In this document: positions 1 through 6,698 of the stretch, piece after piece
Layout of the letters: each line of letters opens with the position of its first letter
Position numbering within the stretch: the first letter of the stretch is position 1
Origin: Nitrospirota bacterium
GTDB taxonomy: Bacteria > Nitrospirota > Nitrospiria > Nitrospirales > Nitrospiraceae
Direction of reading: 5' to 3'
Length of the DNA: 12,736 bases
Assembly: GCA_005877535.1 (NCBI GenBank)
Contig: VBOM01000111.1
Span: forward strand, 1-12,736
The notes under the pieces: generated by a model
The model's database searches: none
What the model was told of the DNA's origin: nothing
Seen by the model: the letters and a program-made list of their open reading frames with translations, nothing else
Translations under genes and position numbers: made by a program

Positions 1-1
1 C

Positions 2-163
2 TTGGTCCACGGCATTCTGCATCTCTGCGGCTACGATCATGAGCGGAGTGAAAAAGAAGCTCGCCGGATGCATCGTCGTGAACGGATGATTCTGCGGTCG
101 GTCTCGCGGTTGTCGACAAGAGTGAATCGAATGTGCCACGTATCGCACAGCACGCATCACTAG
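2..163 (+). CDS. ybeY: YbeY endoribonuclease, C-terminal end (5' end outside window)
   Basis: YbeY is a zinc-dependent RNase involved in 16S rRNA 3' maturation and ribosome quality control. Only the last 53 residues lie in the window, read in the frame starting at base 2 and ending with TAG at 161-163. They open with LVHGILHLCGYDHERSEKEA, which contains the YbeY signature HGxLHLxGYDH with the three zinc-binding histidines (codons at 8-10, 20-22 and 38-40). The tail after it is basic and rich in Arg and His, slightly longer than the usual YbeY end. The stop is 7 bp before ftsY, so the two are probably co-transcribed. The motif is diagnostic; the unseen N-terminal part cannot be judged. Confidence 0.92.
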   Translation: MVHGILHLCGYDHERSEKEARRMHRRERMILRSVSRLSTRVNRMCHVSHSTHH

Positions 164-170
164 TAGATCT

Positions 171-1160
171 ATGGGATGGTTGCAGCGACTGAGTGACGGG
201 CTCACCAAAACGCGCGATATCGTTCGCGGGTCTTTAGATCGACTGCTTGGCCGTGCGGCGGATCCTGCCCTCTTGGAGGAATTCGAAGCAGCCCTCATTG
301 CCTCCGATCTCGGTGCCCGTGTCGTGGATCGCGTGCTGGAGCACCTCAAGACACAGCTTCAAGGGACCGATGCTTCACAACCCGGTCAAGTGTATACGGT
401 ATTGCGGGCTACCCTGCTCGATGTGCTGACACCAGTGCAAGGACTGTCGTTGGAGTCCTTGATCGAGAAAGGTCCCAAGCCCTTCGTCATCCTGGCGGTG
501 GGGGTGAACGGTGTGGGTAAGACAACCACAATTGCCAAGATCGCGCAACGGCTCGTGCAGGCAGGGAAAGCGCCGTTGCTGGTGGCTGCCGATACCTTTC
601 GCGCGGCGGCGATCGATCAGCTGCAAGTCTGGGCCGACCGAATCGGCGTCGAAGTAATCCGTCACCGCCATGGAGCCGATCCAGCCGCCGTTGCGTTCGA
701 TGGGATGGCCGCCGCGAAAGCACGACAAGTTAACGTGGTGTTGGTCGATACGGCCGGCCGGCTGCACACGAAATCGAATCTCATGGATGAACTCCGCAAG
801 ATCACCCGCGTCATCGCGGGGGAATGTCCTGGTGCACCGCACGAGGTTCTCCTCGTGCTGGACGCCACGGTCGGGCAGAACGCCCTGTCACAAGCCCGTC
901 AATTCCATCAAGACGTCGGCGTTACAGGCTTGGTGCTGACGAAGCTCGATGGAACCGCTCGCGGAGGGATCGTCGTCGCGATTGCCGAGGAACTGAAGTT
1001 GCCCGTGCGGTTGATCGGAGTCGGGGAGTCGGTTGAGGATCTGCAGGATTTTCAGAGCGACGCTTTCGTGGACGCGCTCCTTGGGCCATCGACGCCGTCC
1101 TCCGCCTGGCAGGATACTAAGAAGTCTGCCAACAGTGTACTCGACACCCGTGAAGCCTAA
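171..1160 (+). CDS. ftsY: Signal recognition particle receptor FtsY
   Basis: FtsY is the SRP receptor GTPase. It docks ribosome-nascent chain-SRP complexes at the inner membrane for insertion of membrane proteins. The 329-residue product is a compact NG form without the long acidic A domain of E. coli FtsY. The N domain helices occupy about residues 1-95. GTPase motifs follow in order: P-loop GVNGVGKTT (111-119), the DTFRAAA insertion-box motif (141-147), DTAGR (193-197), TKLD (257-260) and the closing GVGESVEDLQDF (283-294). ATG at 171 is chosen because MGWLQRLSDGLTKTRD matches the amphipathic N-terminus expected for FtsY. No clear Shine-Dalgarno is seen, and the start follows the ybeY stop after 7 bp, so translational coupling is possible. 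All catalytic motifs look intact. Confidence 0.96.
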   Translation: MGWLQRLSDGLTKTRDIVRGSLDRLLGRAADPALLEEFEAALIASDLGARVVDRVLEHLKTQLQGTDASQPGQVYTVLRATLLDVLTPVQGLSLESLIEKGPKPFVILAVGVNGVGKTTTIAKIAQRLVQAGKAPLLVAADTFRAAAIDQLQVWADRIGVEVIRHRHGADPAAVAFDGMAAAKARQVNVVLVDTAGRLHTKSNLMDELRKITRVIAGECPGAPHEVLLVLDATVGQNALSQARQFHQDVGVTGLVLTKLDGTARGGIVVAIAEELKLPVRLIGVGESVEDLQDFQSDAFVDALLGPSTPSSAWQDTKKSANSVLDTREA

Positions 1161-1189
1161 ATCGTAAACATGCAGTAACCGGTTCTGTA

Positions 1190-1224
1190 ACGAAAGACGA
1201 ACGGCGTTTCACGAACGACGGACG
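1190..1224. repeat. Degenerate 7-bp period array after ftsY
   Basis: Five consecutive 7-bp units can be read: ACGAAAG, ACGAACG, GCGTTTC, ACGAACG and ACGGACG. The third unit is close to the reverse complement of the others. The array fills most of the gap between ftsY and the receiver gene. The units differ from the AGG-type units further right, so a common origin is uncertain. Confidence 0.5.
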
Positions 1225-1240
1225 AAGAGGCCGGCCTCTT
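1225..1240. terminator. Perfect 16-bp palindrome, possible weak terminator
   Basis: AAGAGGCCGGCCTCTT is a perfect palindrome 64 bp after the ftsY stop, directly abutting the 7-bp array. It could form a GC-rich hairpin, but only TTTG follows on the plus strand, so intrinsic termination would be weak. A DNA-binding site is an alternative. Confidence 0.3.
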
Positions 1241-1357
1241 TGAGGATCCTACGTAACCCCCAGTGAGATCCCGTCATTTTCTTCTCAGGCAGCATCGCCT
1301 GTGTTAGGCTGAATTTGCGGAATGTCTAGACGCGGCACACCACGCGTTCCTGTCCGT

Positions 1358-1361
1358 GAGG
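1358..1361 (+). promoter_or_regulatory. Ribosome binding site for the receiver gene
   Basis: GAGG lies 7 nt before ATG 1369, an ideal spacing, and fixes the start of the receiver ORF. No convincing -35/-10 pair is visible in 1161-1368, although a small hairpin (CAGGC/GCCTG, 1286-1301) is present. Confidence 0.65.
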
Positions 1362-1368
1362 TTGAAAT

Positions 1369-1845
1369 ATGGTCAAGATTTTGGTTATCGACGATGATCG
1401 CATGAACTGTGAGCTGATCCAGTCCGTCTTCACTCGGCATGGGTATCAGGTGCTGTCGGCGACGAGCGGGATCGAAGGCCTGACTCTTTTCCGACGGCAG
1501 GTCCCGCGTGTCACCATTCTTGATCTTCGTATGCCTGAAATGGATGGGTTGACCGTCCTCAAAGAAATCCGTGCATACGATCCCCATGCGCCGGTGATCA
1601 TCCTGGGCGGCGGAGCGACCGAGGAGCAAGAAAATCAAGCGCGGGGATTGCGCGTTACCGATTTTATCCGAAAGGGCCTCTCGCTTGATGTGCTGGTCGA
1701 ATGCGTCAACCGAGTAGTGCAGCTTCCGGCTAAAGTTCATGCCTGGCATGGACGGTGTCGAAGTGCTCAGGCAACTCCGCCAACGCGAATACACCGGCGG
1801 GGTGATCATCATCACCGGGAGTCACGACGAAGAGAGTCTAGATGA
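1369..1845 (+). CDS. Response regulator receiver domain with frameshifted tail
   Basis: Residues 1-122 form one complete CheY-like receiver domain. The acidic pocket is D8-D10, the predicted phospho-acceptor is D52 (in ILDLRMPEMDG), and the conserved lysine is K102 (DFIRKGLSLDVL). The switch Thr/Ser expected after beta-4 is replaced by glycine: VIILGGG at 76-82, where families usually have VIILTG. After LPAK (119-122) the frame runs into a second receiver fragment in the wrong register. It adds about 36 residues rich in Arg and His before TAG at 1843-1845. This tail has no receiver character and is almost certainly a deletion artefact. No output domain is present, and no histidine kinase lies nearby. 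The start is supported by GAGG 7 nt upstream. The first domain may still fold, but whether it signals is doubtful. Confidence 0.8.
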   Translation: MVKILVIDDDRMNCELIQSVFTRHGYQVLSATSGIEGLTLFRRQVPRVTILDLRMPEMDGLTVLKEIRAYDPHAPVIILGGGATEEQENQARGLRVTDFIRKGLSLDVLVECVNRVVQLPAKVHAWHGRCRSAQATPPTRIHRRGDHHHRESRRRESR

Positions 1846-1945
1846 AGCCTGGGCCGTGGGGCCGCAAGAGGTCATTGGGAAGCCGATCGACTTGGAGCAA
1901 ATGCTGACGTCCATCCAGCTTGTGCTCCTCTGTCGCGAATGCTAA
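1730..1945 (+). pseudogene. C-terminal half of a second receiver domain (remnant)
   Basis: The frame one base off the upstream gene encodes LKFMPGMDGVEVLRQLRQRE, followed by VIIITGS (the conserved Thr) and VIGKPIDLEQML (the conserved Lys-Pro), and ends CREC-stop at 1945. This is the second half of a receiver, from the residues just after the phospho-acceptor to the last helix. The first 50 or so residues, with the acidic pocket and acceptor Asp, are missing. A stop in this frame at 1715-1717 rules out an open N-terminal extension. ATG 1739 could formally start a 68-residue product, but half a receiver would not fold normally. The simplest reading is an out-of-frame deletion between two tandem receiver genes or two domains of one gene. 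Confidence 0.72.
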
Positions 1946-1955
1946 AACTCTTCCG

Positions 1956-4217
1956 ATGCCAATCGGAAGCAGGATTGTCTCTTTTCCCTGTCTGTTTCTC
2001 GTCGCGCTCCTCCTCAGCCACGGGACACTCGGTGTCGCCATCGCAGCCGACCCCGTCCTGCCGCGGGTCGTGATTCGACATCACGAGTTATTCGTCCAGA
2101 TTGTCCCCGATCAACATGCGCTCATCGCAAAGGACAGGCTGACCCTTGAGGTGCCGCAGCCGCAGGTCCCGATTCGTTTCGCCCTCGCCCCCACGCTCCA
2201 GATCGACCGCATTGCAGTCGTGCAAGAATCGGTCGGGATGGAATCCCTGATTCACGATGTGCCGTTTAAACTCGAGCGTGGTTCCACGCCGGAGTCGGTC
2301 CAGGAGGTCACCATTCCCTCGCAGGTCATGACTGCCGGACTGGTGACGCTGGACGTTCACTATCATGGCATCATCAACGATCCGCCGAGAGATCCGCGCC
2401 ATCTTCGATTTGTGACGCCCAGCGAAACCGCCGGATATATCGGGCCGGAAGGCGTCTATGTGAGCAGCGAGAGCCACTGGTATCCCGATATCCCGGAATC
2501 GGTCAGCACCTATGCGCTGCTGGTCGCCGTGCCAACGGGGTGGACCGTCGTGACTCAAGGGAAGGCAGGCGAATCGCGCGCCTGTCCCGCCGGGCTCTGT
2601 CGTAACGATCAGATGGTGACGACGGAATGGACCGTGATGCAGCCGAGCGAAGCCCTCACGCTCGTGGCGAATACATTTGTCACATCGTTCCGCGATTGGA
2701 CGACTCAGACCGGCCAGAGGATTCAGCTCTCGACCTATCTCTTCCCCGACGATGCGTATCTGGCTGAGGAATATCTCGATGCCACCGCACGCTACTTGGA
2801 CGTCTATATCCCTCTCCTCGGCCCCTATCCGTTCGAGAAGTTCGCCGTGGTGGAGAATTTCTTTGCGAGTGGACTCGGCATGCCCTCGTTCACCCTGCTG
2901 GGCAGCAGCGTCATTAAGCGGCATTATGTGCAACCCTACGCGCTCGGCCACGAGATCGTGCATTCGTGGATCGGCAATGGGGTCTTCAATCGCGCCGAAC
3001 GCGGCAATTGGGTGGAAGGTCTGACGACATACTTGGCCAATTATTACTGGCACGAACTGATGGGGGATCGCGCGCAGGCGCGCGACCAACGCCGTCTAAT
3101 GGTGCAGAGCTACAATCTCCATGTGCCCCCGGAGCGGGACTATCCGGTCGGGCAATTCACGCAGAAACAGGATGAGCATGACAATGCCATCGGCTATCAA
3201 AAGGCCTCCATGCTGTTTCACCTCCTGCGACAGGAGGTGGGAGAGGAGACGTTCTGGCGGGCCCTCATGAGCCTGGTGGCGCAATATCGTGGCAGGCATG
3301 CGGAATGGCGCGATCTTGAGCGAGTCTTTGCAGAAGAGAGCCGTCAGGATCTCCGATGGTTTTTCGCGCAATGGGTGGAACAGGATGGGGCGCCGGTGCT
3401 GTCGTTGTCGGAGGCCGTCGCCCGTCCGGTGGCGGGGAAGCCGTCGCAGACCTTTCAGCTGGAAGCCACGATTGTCCAATCGAGTAAGCCCTTTCGTCTT
3501 CCCCTTCAGTTGTTGATTCACATGGAGGGTGACCATGAGCACCTTCTGACTCTGCCGCTGCGTTCGCTGAGCGAGAGGCTCTCCGTTACCTTGCCTGCTC
3601 GACCGATCGCGATCGATCTCGATCCCGAGTTCATGACCTTCCGGCGGATTGCCCGGCAATCGTTGTCGCCGGTGCTCAATCACTATGTCACCGATCGGCG
3701 GCGATCAGTGCTGATGGCGTATACGGATGAGCCAGGCCATCCCTCGCCGTTTCGGGACGTGGTCACGCGCATCGAAGCCCAGGAGCAGCAGAGACCGGTC
3801 GGCGAGCGAACGGTGATCGCCTCGATGGCTCAGGATGGGCTGTTGCCTCGGGAAGGTTCGGTGTTAGTATTAGGCACGCCCGAGTCACGTTCGGGGATTC
3901 AAGCGATCCTGGCCAATCACTGCGGTGAACGAGCGACCTTGAGCGACAGTGGTGTTACGGTGATGGGGACGGCGCACGAAGGACCGGGGCTGGCCCTGCT
4001 GGTCAGTTGCCACCGGGTCGATCGTCCAGGCAGCGTCGTGACGGTGCTGTATGCGGCCACGCCGCAGGCCGTGGCGAAGGTGGCGCGGCTGCTCTTTTTT
4101 TACGGGTGGAATAGTTTTGTGTTGTTCAAGGATGGAGCGGTGGTTACCCGCGGGGAGTGGCCACTCGCGAGCGAAGGTACGGAGGTGCGTTTCGATGCAA
4201 GCAATCCCCTACGGTAA
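1956..4217 (+). CDS. Exported M1-family (gluzincin) metallopeptidase
   Basis: This 753-residue protein probably cleaves peptides in the periplasm or outside the cell. ATG 1956 is preferred over the TTG at 1920 because MPIGSRIVSFPCLFLVALLL begins a good signal peptide, with likely cleavage near AIA-ADP (about residue 30). The zinc site is HEIVHSW with H332, E333 and H336, and the third ligand E354 lies in GNWVEGLTTYLA. The second histidine and E354 are 18 positions apart, one fewer than in classical aminopeptidase N, as I recall for bacterial M1-like proteins with the GNW-EGLT form. The exopeptidase motif GxMEN is absent; SGLGMPSFTLLG stands in its place. The region after about residue 560 shows no domain I recognise. 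The gene starts 10 bp after the receiver remnant and overlaps the next gene by 23 bp. Physiological substrate unknown. Confidence 0.87.
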   Translation: MPIGSRIVSFPCLFLVALLLSHGTLGVAIAADPVLPRVVIRHHELFVQIVPDQHALIAKDRLTLEVPQPQVPIRFALAPTLQIDRIAVVQESVGMESLIHDVPFKLERGSTPESVQEVTIPSQVMTAGLVTLDVHYHGIINDPPRDPRHLRFVTPSETAGYIGPEGVYVSSESHWYPDIPESVSTYALLVAVPTGWTVVTQGKAGESRACPAGLCRNDQMVTTEWTVMQPSEALTLVANTFVTSFRDWTTQTGQRIQLSTYLFPDDAYLAEEYLDATARYLDVYIPLLGPYPFEKFAVVENFFASGLGMPSFTLLGSSVIKRHYVQPYALGHEIVHSWIGNGVFNRAERGNWVEGLTTYLANYYWHELMGDRAQARDQRRLMVQSYNLHVPPERDYPVGQFTQKQDEHDNAIGYQKASMLFHLLRQEVGEETFWRALMSLVAQYRGRHAEWRDLERVFAEESRQDLRWFFAQWVEQDGAPVLSLSEAVARPVAGKPSQTFQLEATIVQSSKPFRLPLQLLIHMEGDHEHLLTLPLRSLSERLSVTLPARPIAIDLDPEFMTFRRIARQSLSPVLNHYVTDRRRSVLMAYTDEPGHPSPFRDVVTRIEAQEQQRPVGERTVIASMAQDGLLPREGSVLVLGTPESRSGIQAILANHCGERATLSDSGVTVMGTAHEGPGLALLVSCHRVDRPGSVVTVLYAATPQAVAKVARLLFFYGWNSFVLFKDGAVVTRGEWPLASEGTEVRFDASNPLR
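4181..4185 (+). promoter_or_regulatory. Ribosome binding site inside the peptidase gene
   Basis: GGAGG ends 9 nt before ATG 4195. It lies within the last codons of the upstream peptidase gene and decides the start of the propeller protein over a longer open frame beginning at 4051. Confidence 0.75.
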
Positions 4218-5322
4218 GTGGTGCATAATTGGACTTGTTTTTCTGTTGCTGTGTGAGCAGACGGGACAGGCAGAGGGCCCTGCGTCGAAGGCTCGGGCGA
4301 TTCCCGCTCACCAGGCTGAGCGGCATCTGAAGAATATTCGCCAGCTGACGATGGGCCGGCAGAATGCCGAAGCATACTTTTCTTTCAGCGGGAACAAATT
4401 GATTTTCCAATCCACGAACAATTGGATGAAGGATACATATGCGGCCACGCTCAAACCAGCCGACCTCGGGCTGGGTTGTTATCAGATGTACGTGATGGAT
4501 CTGGACAGTGAGACCGTTCGATTGGTAAGCACCGGTACAGGCGCCACGACGTGCGGATATTTTTTCCCGGGTGATCGCCGTGTGCTCTATTCCTCGACCC
4601 ATGCGTCGGGGCCGAACTGTCCGCCGAAGCCGAAGCGGGACGGGGCCTACCGCTGGGCCTTGGACGACTACGATCTCTATGCCGTACGCATCGATGGTCA
4701 GGAGATGCAGCGGCTGACCTCCACGCCGGGCTACGATGCGGAGGCGACCGTGTCGCCGGACGGCAAGACGATCGTCTGGACGTCCGTTAAAGACGGAGAC
4801 TTGGATCTCTATGCCATGAATCTTGATGGCTCGAAGCCTCGGCGACTGACGAACGAGATCGGCTACGATGGCGGGGCCTTCTTCTCACCGGACAGTAAGC
4901 ATATCGTCTATCGGGCGTCGCATCCGACGGATCAGGCGGAGATTGACAAGTACAAGGACTTGCTCAACCAGGGGCTGGTGGAACCCGGGCAACTTGAAAT
5001 TTTTGTGATGGATGCAGATGGAGGCGGCAAGCGACAGGTCACCTCGAATGGCGCCTCAAACTTTTCGCCCTTCTATTTTCCCGATGGCCAGAGGATCATT
5101 TTCTCTTCGAATATCGAAACGAAAAGCGAAGGAGGCCGACCGAGTTTTCATCTCTACGTGATCGGTGAGGACGGTCAAGGCCTCGAGCGGCTCACGTTCG
5201 ACGGACAATTTAACAGTTTCCCTATGTTCTCGCCGGATGGTTCCAGCCTGGTCTGGGTATCGGATCGTCAGGCCAAGGCGCCTGGAGAGTTCAATGTCTT
5301 TCTCGCCGACTGGGTTCCCTAG
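4195..5322 (+). CDS. Exported TolB-like PD40 beta-propeller protein
   Basis: The 375-residue protein starts with a signal peptide (MQAIPYGKWCIIGLVFLLLC, cleavage probably near residue 27). The rest is a series of PD40/WD40-like blades of the TolB C-terminal type. Blade signatures lie near residues 62-74 (FSFSGNKLIFQST), 123-134, 187-197 (SPDGKTIVWTS), 230-241, 294-305 (FPDGQRIIFSS) and 344-357 (MFSPDGSSLVWVSD), separated by LYAMNLDG-type strands. No TolB N-terminal domain and no peptidase domain is visible, so it is not Pal-system TolB itself. Such proteins usually bind proteins or ligands in the periplasm. The 23-bp overlap with the M1 peptidase gene and the internal ribosome binding site point to translational coupling and a shared process. 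The stop codon TAG shares its last two bases with a repeat element. Confidence 0.85.
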   Translation: MQAIPYGKWCIIGLVFLLLCEQTGQAEGPASKARAIPAHQAERHLKNIRQLTMGRQNAEAYFSFSGNKLIFQSTNNWMKDTYAATLKPADLGLGCYQMYVMDLDSETVRLVSTGTGATTCGYFFPGDRRVLYSSTHASGPNCPPKPKRDGAYRWALDDYDLYAVRIDGQEMQRLTSTPGYDAEATVSPDGKTIVWTSVKDGDLDLYAMNLDGSKPRRLTNEIGYDGGAFFSPDSKHIVYRASHPTDQAEIDKYKDLLNQGLVEPGQLEIFVMDADGGGKRQVTSNGASNFSPFYFPDGQRIIFSSNIETKSEGGRPSFHLYVIGEDGQGLERLTFDGQFNSFPMFSPDGSSLVWVSDRQAKAPGEFNVFLADWVP

Positions 5323-5446
5323 CAGGATGCTGAAAAAGTCCGCCAGCGGCGTTCTCGCCGCGCTCAGAGGCTCAACGTACCGAAGCGTACGCCTCGCCTC
5401 TTCCCTTGCTGCGGCCTTGCCGGACGGCCTTTTTGAGCATCCTGCT
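5321..5446. repeat. 126-bp MITE-like hairpin element
   Basis: Terminal inverted repeats are AGCAGGATGCTGAAAAAG (5321-5338) and its near reverse complement at 5429-5446, matching at 17 of 18 bases. The centre contains nested stems: AGAGGC (5366-5371) with GCCTCT (5396-5401), and CGTAC (5376-5380) with GTACG (5387-5391). The whole unit could fold as one long imperfect hairpin. There is no coding capacity of its own. It begins within the stop codon of the propeller gene and may also act as a transcription terminator, since the right arm would give a stem ending near a T-run (5430-5434). I recall similar units in Nitrospira genomes but cannot verify this here. Confidence 0.8.
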
Positions 5447-5481
5447 CACGTTGTTAATCGTTGAACGTGTAAACCGACTCC

Positions 5482-6570
5482 ATGGCTCTCTCGCGATTCG
5501 CGATTCACGATTCACGATTTACACGTGTTGCAGCCGTCCTCTTCTCCGTCAGTGCGCTCATCCTTGTATTCGTGGGGTTGTGGGAGTGGGATGTGCCGTT
5601 GACCAGGTTCGTCCGCTCCCTTTATCCACCGGTCGGCTCTATACCCAATCCCTGGCTGATTCAATTCAGCGACATCGGTGACCGCCTGGGCAAGGGGGAG
5701 TCTCTGGTGATCCTGAGCCTCGCGCTGCTGGCGATCGGGTATGGATTGAAACATACACAGTGGAAAGATGCCGGCAGGCAGAGTCTCATCGCGCACGGTC
5801 TTTCCGCGTTGATTGCCAATATTTTGAAACATGCCATAGGCCGTCCTCGCCCCAAGTTCATGCATGCCGGCAACCTCGAGTTTTCTCCAGCCGCCGGGAG
5901 CGGATGGGACTCGTTTCCGTCGGGGCATGCGGCGGCGGCGATCTCGGTTGCAACCGTGCTGGCCATAAAGTTCCCGCGAGCGAGATGGCCCATTCTCGCT
6001 GCGGCAGTGGCCATCGCCGCCAGTCGGATTCTCCGCGGGTCTCATTATCTGACCGACGTGGCCGGAGGAGCGGCTCTCGGCTGTGTTATGGGAGTGATTG
6101 CAACCCATCCCTGGCGCGAATGGCTTTCATCGGCTGGAATGGCTGTCTGCCGGATGACGCCATTTTTTGTGGCGGCGCTCGCACTGGTCTGGACGATCGT
6201 GCATATTCCGTCGGAAGCTTGGCCGTTTCAACAGCTCTTGTGGGGTGGCCTGTTACTCACCCTGGCGGGACTCGTGGGCCATGTCTTGTGGACAGTGCAG
6301 TTGTCATGGTGTCCGGCCTGGCTGTCCGGATCGCTGGCTCGCGGTCTCGTGGGACTGGGGTTAGGGATGACGACTGGCTCTCTGTTTGTCACCACCATCG
6401 TGCTGCTCGTCTGTGCGGCACATTGGTGGAATGGTCTCCCTGGTCAGATCGAGCCTCTGGCGGAGGGTCATGTGGGGTTATGGGCGGCAATGGTGGAGGG
6501 TCTGTTCGTCGCGGCCATGCTGTTAGTGCTGGTGGCGAGCTATGCACTGAAAGGCATCGTGCCGATGTAG
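5482..6570 (+). CDS. PAP2-family membrane phosphatase
   Basis: PAP2 enzymes remove phosphate from lipid phosphates such as undecaprenyl pyrophosphate or phosphatidate. All three family motifs are present: KxxxxxxRP as K116 to P124 (KHAIGRPRP), PSGH at 146-149, and SRxxxxxHxxxD at 181-192 with H188 and D192. Hydrophobic segments lie near residues 17-34, 74-90, 103-115, 150-163, 168-182 and 192-207, as expected for a membrane enzyme with its active site on the outer face of the inner membrane. Residues 226-358 add at least three further membrane segments beyond a minimal PAP2 unit; their role is unknown. Codons 4-13 are encoded by a 7-bp tandem repeat. No Shine-Dalgarno is seen before ATG 5482, but no better in-frame start exists before the first membrane segment. 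The stop again coincides with a repeat-element end. The substrate cannot be assigned. Confidence 0.85.
   Translation: MALSRFAIHDSRFTRVAAVLFSVSALILVFVGLWEWDVPLTRFVRSLYPPVGSIPNPWLIQFSDIGDRLGKGESLVILSLALLAIGYGLKHTQWKDAGRQSLIAHGLSALIANILKHAIGRPRPKFMHAGNLEFSPAAGSGWDSFPSGHAAAAISVATVLAIKFPRARWPILAAAVAIAASRILRGSHYLTDVAGGAALGCVMGVIATHPWREWLSSAGMAVCRMTPFFVAALALVWTIVHIPSEAWPFQQLLWGGLLLTLAGLVGHVLWTVQLSWCPAWLSGSLARGLVGLGLGMTTGSLFVTTIVLLVCAAHWWNGLPGQIEPLAEGHVGLWAAMVEGLFVAAMLLVLVASYALKGIVPM
5492..5519 (+). repeat. Four 7-bp tandem units at the PAP2 start
   Basis: Two copies of CGCGATT followed by two of CACGATT run without interruption. The array lies in the PAP2 reading frame, starts 10 bp after its ATG, and gives residues around RFAIHDSRF. 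Confidence 0.8.
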
Positions 6571-6594
6571 CAGGATAATGAAAGAGTCCACCAG
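6569..6594. repeat. Degenerate left end of the hairpin element
   Basis: The sequence from 6569 matches the first 26 bases of the element at 5321 in 22 positions, beginning with the same AGCAGGAT. As at 5321, the first two bases are the last two of the upstream gene's TAG stop (6568-6570). No matching right end is visible before the convergent gene at 6699, so this is a partial or decayed copy. Confidence 0.6.
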
Positions 6595-6698
6595 AGCTGC
6601 GGAGCGTGATGCGCGAGACTTGGGAGAAAAGCGCGACGTGAAGAGATTAGCTTTCCACCTCGTCCCGCCATTCCCGCCTGTCGCGCGCGGCTATCCGA

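Noticed and set aside
1718..1760. Programmed ribosomal frameshift joining the two receiver parts
   Set aside because: There is no slippery heptamer at the junction, and the second domain would still lack its first half, so a frameshift would not restore a complete protein.
2088..3089. 333-residue open frame on the minus strand opposite the peptidase
   Set aside because: The plus frame has a signal peptide and the complete HEIVH zinc motif. The minus frame shows no domain and its composition is that of a shadow frame in GC-rich DNA.
4051..4194. Upstream extension of the propeller protein
   Set aside because: The extra residues are Arg/Trp-rich and lie inside the peptidase gene. GGAGG 9 nt before ATG 4195 and the signal peptide starting there fix the start.
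5760..6578. 272-residue open frame overlapping PAP2 on the same strand
   Set aside because: The PAP2 frame carries all three catalytic motifs and membrane helices. The overlapping frame is rich in Arg, Gly and Ser without structure.
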